From assembly GCF_964030975.1 (NCBI RefSeq), contig NZ_CAXIQH010000001.1, positions 930,001 to 994,000 on the forward strand: a DNA stretch of 64,000 bases. The letters are read 5' to 3'. The stretch's first letter is position 1, and each line of letters opens with the position of its first letter. Shown here piece after piece: positions 17,560 to 25,071 of this stretch. The translations under genes and the position numbers were made by a program. A model generated the notes under the pieces. That model had not been told where the DNA came from. It saw nothing but the letters and a program-made list of their open reading frames with translations, and did no database searches. Source of the stretch: Tisiphia sp964030975. GTDB lineage: Bacteria > Pseudomonadota > Alphaproteobacteria > Rickettsiales > Rickettsiaceae.

Positions 17560-18140
17560 TGTCATATTCAAATGATTTAAAGCAGAAGAGTATAAATTCA
17601 ATACATGTTGTATTAGTTGATGAACACGATAATATCCTTGGAATAGAGGAAAAATTAAAAGCTCATAATTCTAATACAGCATTGCATAGAGGGATTTCTG
17701 TGTTTCTTTTCAATAGCCAAAAAGAAATTGTCATACAAAAAAGAAGCTTACTCAAAAAAACCTGGGGTGGATTTTGGTCAAATAGTTTTTGTGGACATCC
17801 ACAAATTAACGAAACTTATGAACAGGCTGTTTATAGGCATGCAGAATTTGAATTAGGCTTGGCAAATCTACAGAAAGTATATTTTATTGCTAATTATCGT
17901 TATAAATTTGCTGTAAATAATATTGTAGAAAATGAAATATGTCCGATATATTTAGCTTTATCAGATGATATTATCAGAATAAATGAACAAGAAATAGCAG
18001 AAGTAAAATTACTTAAATGGCAAGACTTTAAGTTATACACAGAACAACACTCAGCAAACTTTTCCCCTTGGTGTAAAGAAGAGCTAAAAATATTAGAAAA
18101 TAACGAAATATTTAAAAAATTTATGGATTCATCTTTATAA
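17559..18140 (+). CDS. idi: Isopentenyl-diphosphate delta-isomerase, type I (Nudix)
   Basis: It interconverts IPP and DMAPP for polyprenyl carriers and prenylated cofactors. The 193-aa length and motifs fit the type I enzyme: metal ligands His36 and His43 with the typical 7-residue spacing, catalytic Cys78 in SNSFCGHPQ with His80, and the ENE motif (124-126) with catalytic Glu126. Because Rickettsiales generally lack a complete isoprenoid precursor pathway, the enzyme probably balances imported IPP/DMAPP. That is inference. ATG 17559 overlaps the waaA stop by one base (TAATG), so translation is coupled. Confidence 0.92.
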   Translation: MSYSNDLKQKSINSIHVVLVDEHDNILGIEEKLKAHNSNTALHRGISVFLFNSQKEIVIQKRSLLKKTWGGFWSNSFCGHPQINETYEQAVYRHAEFELGLANLQKVYFIANYRYKFAVNNIVENEICPIYLALSDDIIRINEQEIAEVKLLKWQDFKLYTEQHSANFSPWCKEELKILENNEIFKKFMDSSL

Positions 18141-18166
18141 CTATAGTATAAAACTGGACTAATGAG

Positions 18167-18340
18167 TATAGCTAACCAGACTAACATTTAGCCAAATTCA
18201 CAAACGTCATTGCGAGGAGCCGCTTCAGTGGCGACGAAGCAATACATAAAAGTGATTGGAAATGGATTGCTTCGTCGGCTTATGGCCTCCTCGCAATGAC
18301 ATCAGTTTACTATGGCTAAATGCTAATTGGGTTAGCTATA
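18167..18340. repeat. Family B palindromic element (B7), best-preserved copy
   Basis: Both termini are intact: TATAGCTAACC at 18167 and GGGTTAGCTATA ending at 18340. Subterminal AACATTTAGCC and GGCTAAATGCT are also inverted. The core arms are CGTCATTGCGAGGAGCC and GGCCTCCTCGCAATGAC. This copy is the reference for family B. Confidence 0.85.
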
Positions 18341-18383
18341 ATGAGTATATTCTTCACCGTAAAAGAATATATAGGGTATTTTA

Positions 18384-18459
<76 letters not shown>

Positions 18460-18553
18460 GATGCCTCCAACCTTTCCAGGACTTTCTTAATCTTACTAAA
18501 AATTCGTTATCATTCGGGGTCTTTTAAATTTCCCCTTTATTCTTTTGTCAGTA

Positions 18554-18693
18554 TATAGTTATGCTCATAGGATTAGGTGATAAAGAACATAACGATTGTA
18601 AGTTGTCATTCCCGCGAAGGCGGGAATCTAGATACCTGCTTTCGCAGGTATGACACAAAGTTTGTATCACCTAATTCAATAGGTTTCACTATA
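18554..18693 (-). repeat. Family A MITE, copy 3
   Basis: 140 bp in inverted orientation: it starts TATAGTTATGC and ends GGTTTCACTATA. It lies about 95 bp downstream of tRNA-Ala and abuts an RPE-like element. Confidence 0.85.
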
Positions 18694-18799
18694 CTCTTCT
18701 GCTTTGAAGAATTGGTTTTTGAAAATATCAGGGACTCACGTACGCTGCGTGTACTCGCCCCTCATTTTCAAATCCAATTTTCCAAATCATTCGAGTATA
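18690..18799. repeat. RPE-like palindromic element (TATACTC/GAGTATA ends)
   Basis: It starts TATACTCTTCTG and ends CATTCGAGTATA. The internal arms GAATTGGTTTTTGAAAAT and ATTTTCAAATCCAATTTTC are complementary, and the interior carries CTCACGTACGCTGCG. The same ends occur at 23647-23846. Confidence 0.6.
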
Positions 18800-18839
18800 T
18801 ATCTTTAACTCTTAATGCAAAAATTCTACTAAAAAAACT

Positions 18840-19074
18840 CAGGGCAATTTAAAAGTCGCAACTAATAGTAAAAAAACCAGTTTTATTTAGGTGGGTAGCC
18901 GTCATTGCGAGGAGCCGCAAAGCGGCTACGCGGCAATCCAAAAATTGCAGCGGTAAAAATAAAACAGCAAACTGTTTATTTGGATCGCCACGCCATTTCG
19001 TGGCTCGCGATGACAACCACCTGTTTCTGTAATTTAGTATTTCTATCATTAGTTGCGATTTTTAAACTGCCCTG
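18840..19074. repeat. Family C palindromic element (C2), intact ends
   Basis: It starts CAGGGCAATTTAAAAGTCGC and ends GCGATTTTTAAACTGCCCTG, a near-perfect terminal inverted repeat extended by AACTAATAG/CATTAGTT. The core is CGTCATTGCGAGGAGCCGC...GCGGCTCGCGATGAC-like with extra internal arms. It lies upstream of the SLT-domain gene. Confidence 0.8.
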
Positions 19075-19152
19075 AAAAAAACTGAAGCATAACTTGTTTT
19101 GTATAAAAATTTTTAATATGCTACAAAGACAAAATAAAATTATGTTTATACT

Positions 19153-19872
19153 ATGTCTATTAGGTTCATATTAGCCCTATATTTATTTTGTCTTGTTCCG
19201 TTACATACATATGCTGATATGGATGCGGAAATTGCTGAATCACATAAATGCTCAAGGATGTTTCCTTACTTTGAAAAAACACACCAGATTCCTCCTGATA
19301 CCCTACACTCAATAGCTTTAAAAGAATCTGGTAAAAAACATACTGAATATAAAATCAGGGTGGTTTGGCCCTGGACTGTCAACGTTGAGGGGAAAGGGTA
19401 TCATTTTAATACTAAAAGAGAAGCGATATTTTTTGTAAAAAAACAAATTATTCAAGGCAAAGAAAATATTGATGTAGGATGCATGCAAATTAACCTAAAA
19501 CACCATTTAGCTGCGTTTAACTCCTTAAATCAAGCTTTTGATCCTGAACAGAACGTTGCTTATGGAGCTAAGTTTCTAAAGGAGAAATATGATCAATTAG
19601 GTAGTTGGCACAAGGCCATTGCTTATTACCATTCAGCTACCCATGAGCTTGGTTCTAGATATAAACAAGATGTTATCAAGATTGCTAACAATATGGACTT
19701 GTATAAAAATTCTGTTAATATGTATAGTGGAGATTACTATAATAATACAGCTACTCTGCCAACAAACAATAAACTATTAACGAATCCAGCAAATAAAGGT
19801 AGCACTTCATTTACAAGTAATATTAGGAAATATAAGAGTGGTATTATGGTAGCATTACCAAGAGCTAGCTAG
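19153..19872 (+). CDS. Exported lytic transglycosylase-like (SLT domain) protein
   Basis: A 239-aa protein with a signal peptide (MSIRFILALYLFCLVPLHTYA). The SLT fold has the likely catalytic Glu58 in SIALKESG, then VGCMQINLKHH (about 113-123), AFDPEQNVAYGAKFL and WHKAIAYYHSA. Such proteins cleave the MurNAc-GlcNAc bond; VirB1-like members open local gaps for secretion systems. An insert (about 66-95) between the Glu motif and the GCMQIN motif is longer than in typical SLT proteins. The last 50 residues are Asn/Thr-rich. No secretion genes are adjacent, so its partner is unknown. Confidence 0.82.
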   Translation: MSIRFILALYLFCLVPLHTYADMDAEIAESHKCSRMFPYFEKTHQIPPDTLHSIALKESGKKHTEYKIRVVWPWTVNVEGKGYHFNTKREAIFFVKKQIIQGKENIDVGCMQINLKHHLAAFNSLNQAFDPEQNVAYGAKFLKEKYDQLGSWHKAIAYYHSATHELGSRYKQDVIKIANNMDLYKNSVNMYSGDYYNNTATLPTNNKLLTNPANKGSTSFTSNIRKYKSGIMVALPRAS

Positions 19873-19894
19873 ACTAAAATTTTAGGTAACAATT

Positions 19895-20677
19895 ATATTT
19901 GATCGTGATAAGTTAAAATCTAACCGTGACAAAGTGATACATAATATCGCTGAGTGTTCGTTCTTTAAATACGCAGCAGAAGATATTATTGAGCGTCTAA
20001 ATATTATTGATAAAAAATTTCCCAATATTTTAGATTTAGGATGTCGTGCTGGTCAACTAACAAAACTATTAGTGCAGAACTATAACTATGCTATAATTGT
20101 AGCGACTAATGCATCTAATGCTATGTTACAATCTTTTGATCATACATCAAAATTACTAATTGATGAAGAAACTTTACCTCTTGAAACAGCTAGTTTTGAT
20201 CTAATAACTTTTTCCCTAGGGTTACATTGGATCAATGATGTACAAAATTTCCTGTTACAAATAAAACGTATTTTAAAACCAAATGGTCTATTTATTGGTA
20301 ATTTTATCGGTGGTAACAGCCTAAAGGAACTACGAATGAAATTTATCGAAGCTGAAATAGCAACAAACCGTCCTCACTTCCAACATGTTTCCCCTTTTAT
20401 ACATTTTGATCACGTAACACCTTTGTTAGGGCAGGCAGGATTTACAGAAATTATCGTTGATTATGAAAATATTCAGCTGAACTATAACAGTCCTTTAGAT
20501 TTCATTAGAGAGTTAAAGAATATTGGAGAATCTGGGGCATTATTTCAAAATTCTCACAACCTAATATCAAAGCAAATGCTTTCCATTCTAAGTAATGCTA
20601 CGTCCACTTTTACCGAACAAATTAATATAATTAGTTTCATTGCCTCTCCGACTAAGAATAATATAAAAATATCCTAA
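19895..20677 (+). CDS. SAM-dependent methyltransferase, BioC/NDUFAF5-like; start codon unclear
   Basis: A class I methyltransferase with motif I ILDLGCRAGQLTKLL, post-I LLIDEETLPLETASFDLITFSLGLHWIND and a NGLFIGNFIGG segment, typical of the NDUFAF5/BioC-like family. The first conventional start is GTG at 19934 (247 aa). The frame is open upstream and encodes I-F-D-R-D-K-L-K-S-N-R-D-K from 19895, matching the FDR-type N-terminus of this family, with ATA (19895) where ATG would be expected. Either a rare start codon (ATA, or ATT at 19892) or a mutated start with GTG rescue is used. NDUFAF5 hydroxylates a complex I subunit, but the bacterial role is not established. Confidence 0.75.
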   Translation: MFDRDKLKSNRDKVIHNIAECSFFKYAAEDIIERLNIIDKKFPNILDLGCRAGQLTKLLVQNYNYAIIVATNASNAMLQSFDHTSKLLIDEETLPLETASFDLITFSLGLHWINDVQNFLLQIKRILKPNGLFIGNFIGGNSLKELRMKFIEAEIATNRPHFQHVSPFIHFDHVTPLLGQAGFTEIIVDYENIQLNYNSPLDFIRELKNIGESGALFQNSHNLISKQMLSILSNATSTFTEQINIISFIASPTKNNIKIS

Positions 20678-20679
20678 TA

Positions 20680-20923
20680 CTACAGTCGTAATTTACAAAT
20701 AATATAAAATGTATTAGAATGTATGGCATAGTTGAAGGAGGAGATGAGATAAGGAATGGATAACATCAAGATATGGCAAGAACTGGAAGGAATGATAGAA
20801 GAAGGTCAGAGTGGTTTAAGAGTAGGATGTAATGATTATAGAACTTTTAATAATATGTCACTGTATGTCAAAGCATTAATGAGTTCTGTTGAGAGGAAGA
20901 ATAGCTGGCAATTAGCGGTGTAA
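20680..20923 (+). pseudogene. IS701-like transposase remnant (copy 2)
   Basis: It starts with the terminal repeat CTACAGTCGTAA. The frame from ATG 20756 encodes 55 residues beginning MDNIKIWQELEGMIEEG and reaching VERKNSWQLA, typical of the IS701-family N-terminus. It then breaks off at 20919, where an IS21-like left end (TGTAAATTGTAA) begins. The copies at 4.46-5.06 kb and 48.1-49.6 kb continue past this point. Confidence 0.65.
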
Positions 20924-21132
20924 ATTGTAATCATCTATTGACCCCTTTAAAGGAAAAATTGTAATGAAAATTGCCCCCCTAAATAAGTAACAATATCTCC
21001 GAAAAATTAATATTGTTAATATTTTTTTAAGGAGTTTTAAAGGGGTGTTTATAGTGGAAACAATAGGAAGAATACGTAGGATGTACCACGTTGATGGTAA
21101 GGCAATTAAAAAAATTGCTAGAGAATTGAATA
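20919..21132 (+). pseudogene. IS21-family left end with truncated istA
   Basis: A left end (TGTAAATTG...) with AT-rich leader is followed by a ribosome site AAGGAG (21029-21034) and a start codon (GTG 21045). The frame reads ETIGRIRRMYHVDGKAIKKI, the helix-turn-helix N-terminus of IstA. It is cut after RELNI by a family A MITE at 21133. No IstB is present. Confidence 0.6.
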
Positions 21133-21272
21133 TATAGTGAAACCTATTGAATTAGGTGACACAAACTTTGTGTTAACCTTGCGAAAGCAGGTATCTAGAT
21201 TCCCGCCTATGCGGGAATGACAACTTACAATCGTTATGTTCTTTATCACCTAATCCTATAGGCATAACTATA
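21133..21272 (+). repeat. Family A MITE, copy 4, at a junction of two unrelated fragments
   Basis: 140 bp, TATAGTGAAACC to GCATAACTATA. Its left neighbour is istA and its right neighbour is a group II intron reverse transcriptase, so its flanks do not form one interrupted gene. Confidence 0.85.
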
Positions 21273-21659
21273 TATAAACCAGGGAATATACTAGAGGTAA
21301 AGATACCAAAGGAAGGAAGCCCGGGTAAATATAGGACTTTAGGGATTAGCAATTTCGAAGATAAGCTCTGCCAAAAGATGATGAAGAAAGTACTTGAGAA
21401 CATCTATGAGCCATTATTCCTTAAATGTTCCTACGGTTTCAGGGCAGGAATTGGATGTCATGATGCAGTAAGAGAGCTTTCAAAACATCTTTATGAAAAG
21501 GAGGTTGAGAGCATAATAGACTTAGACTTAGCAAACTTTTTTGGTACAGTGGACAGGAAGATATTGATCGAAATATTACAGGAGAAAGTCCAGGATATGA
21601 GGCTAATTAGGTATTTAATCCGTATGTTTAAGTCGGGAGTATTATCTGATGGAGAGTTA
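21273..21659 (+). pseudogene. Group II intron reverse transcriptase fragment
   Basis: The open frame leaving the MITE reads YKPGNILEVKIPKEGSPGKYRTLGI, then QKMMKKVLENIYEPLF, CSYGFRAGIGCHDAV and IDLDLANFFGTVD. These are the early RT blocks (RT1-RT3) of a LtrA-like group II intron maturase. The YxDD catalytic block, thumb, X and HNH domains are missing, because the frame ends at the IS630 insertion. No intron RNA domains V/VI are recognisable. Confidence 0.75.
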
Positions 21660-21726
21660 TAGCACTTAACATATGGATTCAAATAAGTTATAATGATAAA
21701 TAATAAAAAAATTATATAATAGAAAT

Positions 21727-22119
21727 ATGGCATCCCCCTACAGTTACGATTTACGTTCTAGAGTTATAGAACATTATGAGAAATATAAGAAAGTAGCACT
21801 TACATGCGAAACCTTTAAAATTAGTCGGTCAATAATCTATGATTGGATTAGATTAAAGAAACAAACTGGAGATATAAAGTCAAAGGAGGGATACCAGAAA
21901 GGATATGGTCATAAAATCCCTGATTTATCGGAGTTGCGTCATTTAGTAGAAAAGGGTAACTCGTTAACGCTTACAGAAATAGCAAAAGAATTAGATAATG
22001 TTGCAAGTATAATGACTATCAGCCGAGCTTTAAAGAAACTCAACATTACTCGAAAAAAAAGACATATGCGTATAAAGAAAGAGATGAAGGAAAGCGACAA
22101 GATTTTCTCAGTGAATTAG
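21727..22119 (+). CDS. IS630 transposase, N-terminal HTH frame (orfA)
   Basis: 130 aa. The frame has the helix-turn-helix region of IS630 transposases: SYDLRSRVIEHYEKYKKV, ETFKISRSIIYDWI and a second HTH with EIAKELDNVASIMTISRALKKL. It runs into an A8 tract at 22053-22060 (CGAAAAAAAAG). A -1 shift there leads into the second frame, which reads KKKTYAYKERDEGKRQDFL, the expected continuation. A full transposase is therefore likely made by programmed frameshifting. Confidence 0.85.
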   Translation: MASPYSYDLRSRVIEHYEKYKKVALTCETFKISRSIIYDWIRLKKQTGDIKSKEGYQKGYGHKIPDLSELRHLVEKGNSLTLTEIAKELDNVASIMTISRALKKLNITRKKRHMRIKKEMKESDKIFSVN

Positions 22120-22124
22120 AAAAA

Positions 22125-22610
22125 GTGCCGATAGAGAGACGTGTTTATCTTGATGAAGCGGGCATAAATGATAATGAATCATATGAATATGGATGGTCAA
22201 TGAAAGGAAGTCGTTGTAATGGGAGTAAATCGGGAAAACGTAGTGAAAGAACAAGTTTTATTGGTGCGTTAAATCAGAATAGTTTAATCGCATCACTAGT
22301 CTTTACTGGGAGCTGTGATAGTAAGGTATTTGAAGCTTATATAGAAAATTGCCTTGTGCCGGAGCTAAAGCCTGGACAGGTTGTCATTGCTGATAATGCA
22401 AGCTTTCATAAATCCAAAAGGGCTAAAGAATTAATTGAAAAAGCTGGCTGCAAACTAAAATTTTTACCACCTTATTCCCCTGATTTAAATCCTATTGAAC
22501 ATCATTGGTTTCCGATAAAAAATAACATTAGAAAATTATTAGATAAAGGTATTTCTGTATTTGAGGCAAGTTGTAGAACGTTTAAAATAATGTATGAACC
22601 TATATGTTAA
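22125..22610 (+). CDS. IS630 transposase, catalytic DDE frame (orfB)
   Basis: 161 aa from the first in-frame ATG-type start, though the frame is open back to the A8 tract. It contains the DDE_3 core: YLDEAGIN (first Asp), VIADNASFHKS (second Asp) and LPPYSPDLNPIEHHWF (catalytic Glu in PIEH). The C-terminus RTFKIMYEPIC overlaps the right terminal repeat. It is probably expressed as a fusion with orfA. The copy at 48.4 kb differs near its start (PIERRVY versus PKEKRVY). Confidence 0.85.
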   Translation: MPIERRVYLDEAGINDNESYEYGWSMKGSRCNGSKSGKRSERTSFIGALNQNSLIASLVFTGSCDSKVFEAYIENCLVPELKPGQVVIADNASFHKSKRAKELIEKAGCKLKFLPPYSPDLNPIEHHWFPIKNNIRKLLDKGISVFEASCRTFKIMYEPIC

Positions 22611-22616
22611 GTGCTA

Positions 22617-23298
22617 TATCTTCAATAGTTTTTATTTGGCAAAACACTTCCGGACTATCTTGGTATTTCCGGTATAATTCTTCACCATGTGTTAATTTTG
22701 GATTATCGGAAGGAGTATATAAATAAAGCAACCAGCCATTATTACGAATTACCATCGGCTCTATAACACAGCTCATAGCTCGTGGATCATGGTAAGAATA
22801 CTCTGAGATAACTGCTCCCTTAATACCACTACCCCTGATAGTAGCATAACGATCACTACCGACAAACTGAATCACTGAGCCATTTTTAAATAATATCCGT
22901 TGCTTATATTGCTGACTACGAGCAATAATCCCTTTAGGGATAAATGACATATAAGGACGCCCTGATAGTGTCATACCATCCCATATACTCATTTTAGCTT
23001 GATTATAGGTAGGATAAACATACCAATAAATGCCAACTTCCCGAATGGCACTAGCAGTGATCCAATTAATACCCATAATATCCTTACCAGCTCTTCTATG
23101 CCAAATTGCTATAGCTTTCTTCCCACCAGAGTATAAATATCTCCACAAAGGTAGTTGAAATGGGTAAGGCGACCAGTCCACCGGAAACTTAAGGCTTTTA
23201 GAGGTAGAGCTAGGAACCTCTTTGCTGGCTTTAGCTTTACTAGTAGTTTTTATCACTCTGGGCTTACTGACCTTTGGCAATTGCATATTCTGCTTCAT
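22617..23298 (-). pseudogene. Phage terminase large subunit, truncated by IS630
   Basis: The frame shows a terminase ATPase: FQLPLWRYLYSGGKKAIAIWHRRAGKD (Walker A-like HRRAGKD), YVYPTYNQAKMSIWDG, and SDRYATIRGSGIKGAVISEYSYHDP (Walker B/SEY block). After IKTIEDIA the coding frame enters the IS630 end, so the C-terminal nuclease domain is missing. It packages DNA into phage heads in intact phages. Here it is a prophage or gene-transfer remnant. The preceding small gene overlaps it by about 35 bp. Confidence 0.8.
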
Positions 23299-23632
23299 AT
23301 GATTCTATTTCAAAATTAGCTACATCTATCATTTTTGACATTTCTTGGGCTTTAGTTGCCTGTTCACCTTCATCACTATTTTTCCTATGGTAACTAGTAT
23401 CATTTTTCCTCGTTTGATATTTCTGCGAATTAGCTTTAAGATATTCCAGCAACGACTTAGAACAATATTTTTTCTTAGTAGCAATTGCCTGATTATCCTT
23501 GTTATAAGTCACTTCTTCATAACCGTTAATTGCTCTGTCATATAACACCCCTTCTGCTCTATCTACCGCAATGGCTAAAGCTAAATTGACACATTTGGCT
23601 AAATATTTATCGCTATTAATAATCCGGTGCAA
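23264..23632 (-). pseudogene. Phage protein, possibly terminase small subunit, N-terminally damaged
   Basis: 122 aa from TTG, with the frame open to about 23685 and reading KVEEYISPLRLHRIINSD upstream. The DRAEGVLYDRAINGYEEVTYN...KKKYCSKSLLEYLKANSQKYQ pattern is typical of small DNA-binding phage proteins that precede the large terminase. It lies upstream of the large terminase gene and overlaps it, the usual order. Its 5' end runs into an RPE-like palindrome at 23647, so the real start is lost. Confidence 0.5.
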
Positions 23633-23646
23633 CCTAAGTGGCGAGA

Positions 23647-23846
23647 TATACTCTTCTACTTTTGACTTCCTGCATAAGTCAATCTAGTTGGTGATTTTGT
23701 CGTCGAAACTTGCCTCCGCTCCTCACGTACATTTAAGTACGCCGCGGTACTCGGCTTCGTTTCTTCTAAAAATCCCGAGGGCTTCTTTGACTTATGCAGG
23801 AAGTCTATTCATTTTTAAATCCAATTATCCAAATTATTCGAGTATA
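23647..23846. repeat. RPE-like palindromic element disrupting the terminase small-subunit-like gene
   Basis: The ends are TATACTCTTCT (23647) and ATTCGAGTATA (23846), as at 18690-18799. The inner arms are GACTTCCTGCATAAGTCAA and TTGACTTATGCAGGAAGTC. The centre carries CTCACGTACATTTAAGTACG, similar to the centre of the mutL insertion. Confidence 0.6.
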
Positions 23847-23926
23847 CAACCAGCCTTTTCAGCAGCTATAACAATGTTACCATGCTCACAAAGATATCCT
23901 CTATTGAGCCAAACTTACTGATGGTA

Positions 23927-24085
23927 CTAGGAGACTGTCGGAAACAACTAAAGTAATTCTATATTTGGCTGCGAATAAACATGATTTTCTTGAAATAGGT
24001 ACACTATTCCTGCGAAAATCCTATTTATTCTCGCCGAAAAATAGCTCAAAATATAATTAATTAGTCATCTCCGACAGCCTCCTAG
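23927..24085. repeat. Family D element (D1)
   Basis: The termini are CTAGGAGACTGTCGGAAA and GATGACTAATTA-type sequence ending CCGACAGCCTCCTAG. The interior has GATTTTCTTGAAATAGGTAC and its partial complement GTACACTATTCCTGCGAAAATC. Both ends carry CTAG. Confidence 0.75.
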
Positions 24086-24366
24086 ATGATATCTTTGCTA
24101 AATATTTTTCAAACAAACCATAATTTTTAATCATATAAATATTCCTTATAACCCCTTATATTACAACTGACTTCCAGGCTTTTGTCAGTTGATTAATTGA
24201 AAAACACCCCCTATATTTCGCAGCATATCTCAACTAAAGATTGCTGTCAATAGTTTATTTTCTATTATTTGTATTATTATTAAATTTTTTATATTTAGTT
24301 ATTCCAATTAGCTATGATTAAAACAACATGTCATCCTGAATTTATTTCATCTAAGTGGTAAATCTT
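24086..24366. other. AT-rich intergenic stretch without recognised features
   Basis: I see no gene, RNA or repeat end in these 281 bp. A short dyad GGTAAA/TTTACC spans the 3' end of the next minus-strand gene (24357-24371), without a T tract. Confidence 0.4.
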
Positions 24367-25071
24367 TTACCAACTTAAAATTAACATATCTCGATCTATT
24401 CTGAAACTTTTAAAACGCTCTAGTACTGACATACCTAGTAGTGATATATCAAGACCGCCAGTACCTATGTGAGCTTCAACATTTCTAAAAAAAGTCTTAC
24501 TATCAATCATTACACTATCTAATCTCACGGGAGCAGCTTTACTCGTACCGTTAGCTGTGGAGTAAGTTCTAGTGTAATTTAGTTTTGATAAGTCAAATCC
24601 TAGCATTTTAGCATCGCTAGTAGTAAGAGCAACATCACTTGCTCCGGTATCAATCATAAATTTAATTCTTATTCCATTTACCAGGGCATTAATATAAAAA
24701 TGTCCATCGCTACTACGACTAATCACTAATTCCCCTTGTTTATTGACCCAACTATATGATGGTATTAGTACGGATATGATTCGTTGTGTGGTATAATTTA
24801 ATTCAAATCTAAAAGCATATCCAATAATTATAATTAAGAAAATTCCACTCCAAGTTAATAATTGAATAGAGAGTATCTTTATACCTTTCTGACTAAAGGA
24901 ATTATAAACAATACTGATAACAATCAAAATCATTATAAAGCAAGATATACTCTTCTCACTACTCCAAGAGAAACCAGAAAATTGTGTATCTATCAATTTA
25001 CGTATCAAGAAGGTAATGACAGTACTAATACATAGAAGAATTGTTAACTTTATAAGACTCTTATTACTCAC
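24367..25071 (-). CDS. Retropepsin-like membrane aspartic protease (TIGR02281 family, APRc-like)
   Basis: The 234-aa protein has three N-terminal transmembrane segments (about 7-24, 42-58, 72-86) followed by a single-lobe aspartic protease domain with the catalytic triplet DTGAS (141-145). It also has the flap-like YSTANGTSKAAP and a C-terminal DISLLGMSVLERF (the hydrophobic-Gly motif). The architecture and length match the Rickettsia retropepsin-like APRc. That enzyme works as a dimer and has been linked to surface-protein processing. The start overlaps the glnQ stop by 4 bp (ATGA), so it is co-translated with glnQ and the MBL gene. Confidence 0.9.
   Translation of the reverse strand: MSNKSLIKLTILLCISTVITFLIRKLIDTQFSGFSWSSEKSISCFIMILIVISIVYNSFSQKGIKILSIQLLTWSGIFLIIIIGYAFRFELNYTTQRIISVLIPSYSWVNKQGELVISRSSDGHFYINALVNGIRIKFMIDTGASDVALTTSDAKMLGFDLSKLNYTRTYSTANGTSKAAPVRLDSVMIDSKTFFRNVEAHIGTGGLDISLLGMSVLERFKSFRIDRDMLILSW

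Larger units (their letters stand above)
21660..22616 (+). mobile_element. IS630-family insertion sequence, copy 1 (957 bp)
   Basis: The terminal inverted repeats are TAGCACTTAACATATGGATTC and the complement of GAACCTATATGTTAAGTGCTA, flanked by TA dinucleotides (21658-21659, 22617-22618). It carries two overlapping frames for a DDE transposase. It is nearly identical to the copy at 48355-49311, so transposition was recent. The left flank is the RT fragment and the right flank a phage terminase gene, which suggests recombination between IS copies after insertion. Confidence 0.9.

Noticed and set aside
19153..20677. Type IV secretion cluster suggested by the VirB1-like SLT protein
   Set aside because: The neighbours are a tRNA, repeats and a methyltransferase. 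No vir or tra genes are present (the TraX-like gene is far away and envelope-linked).
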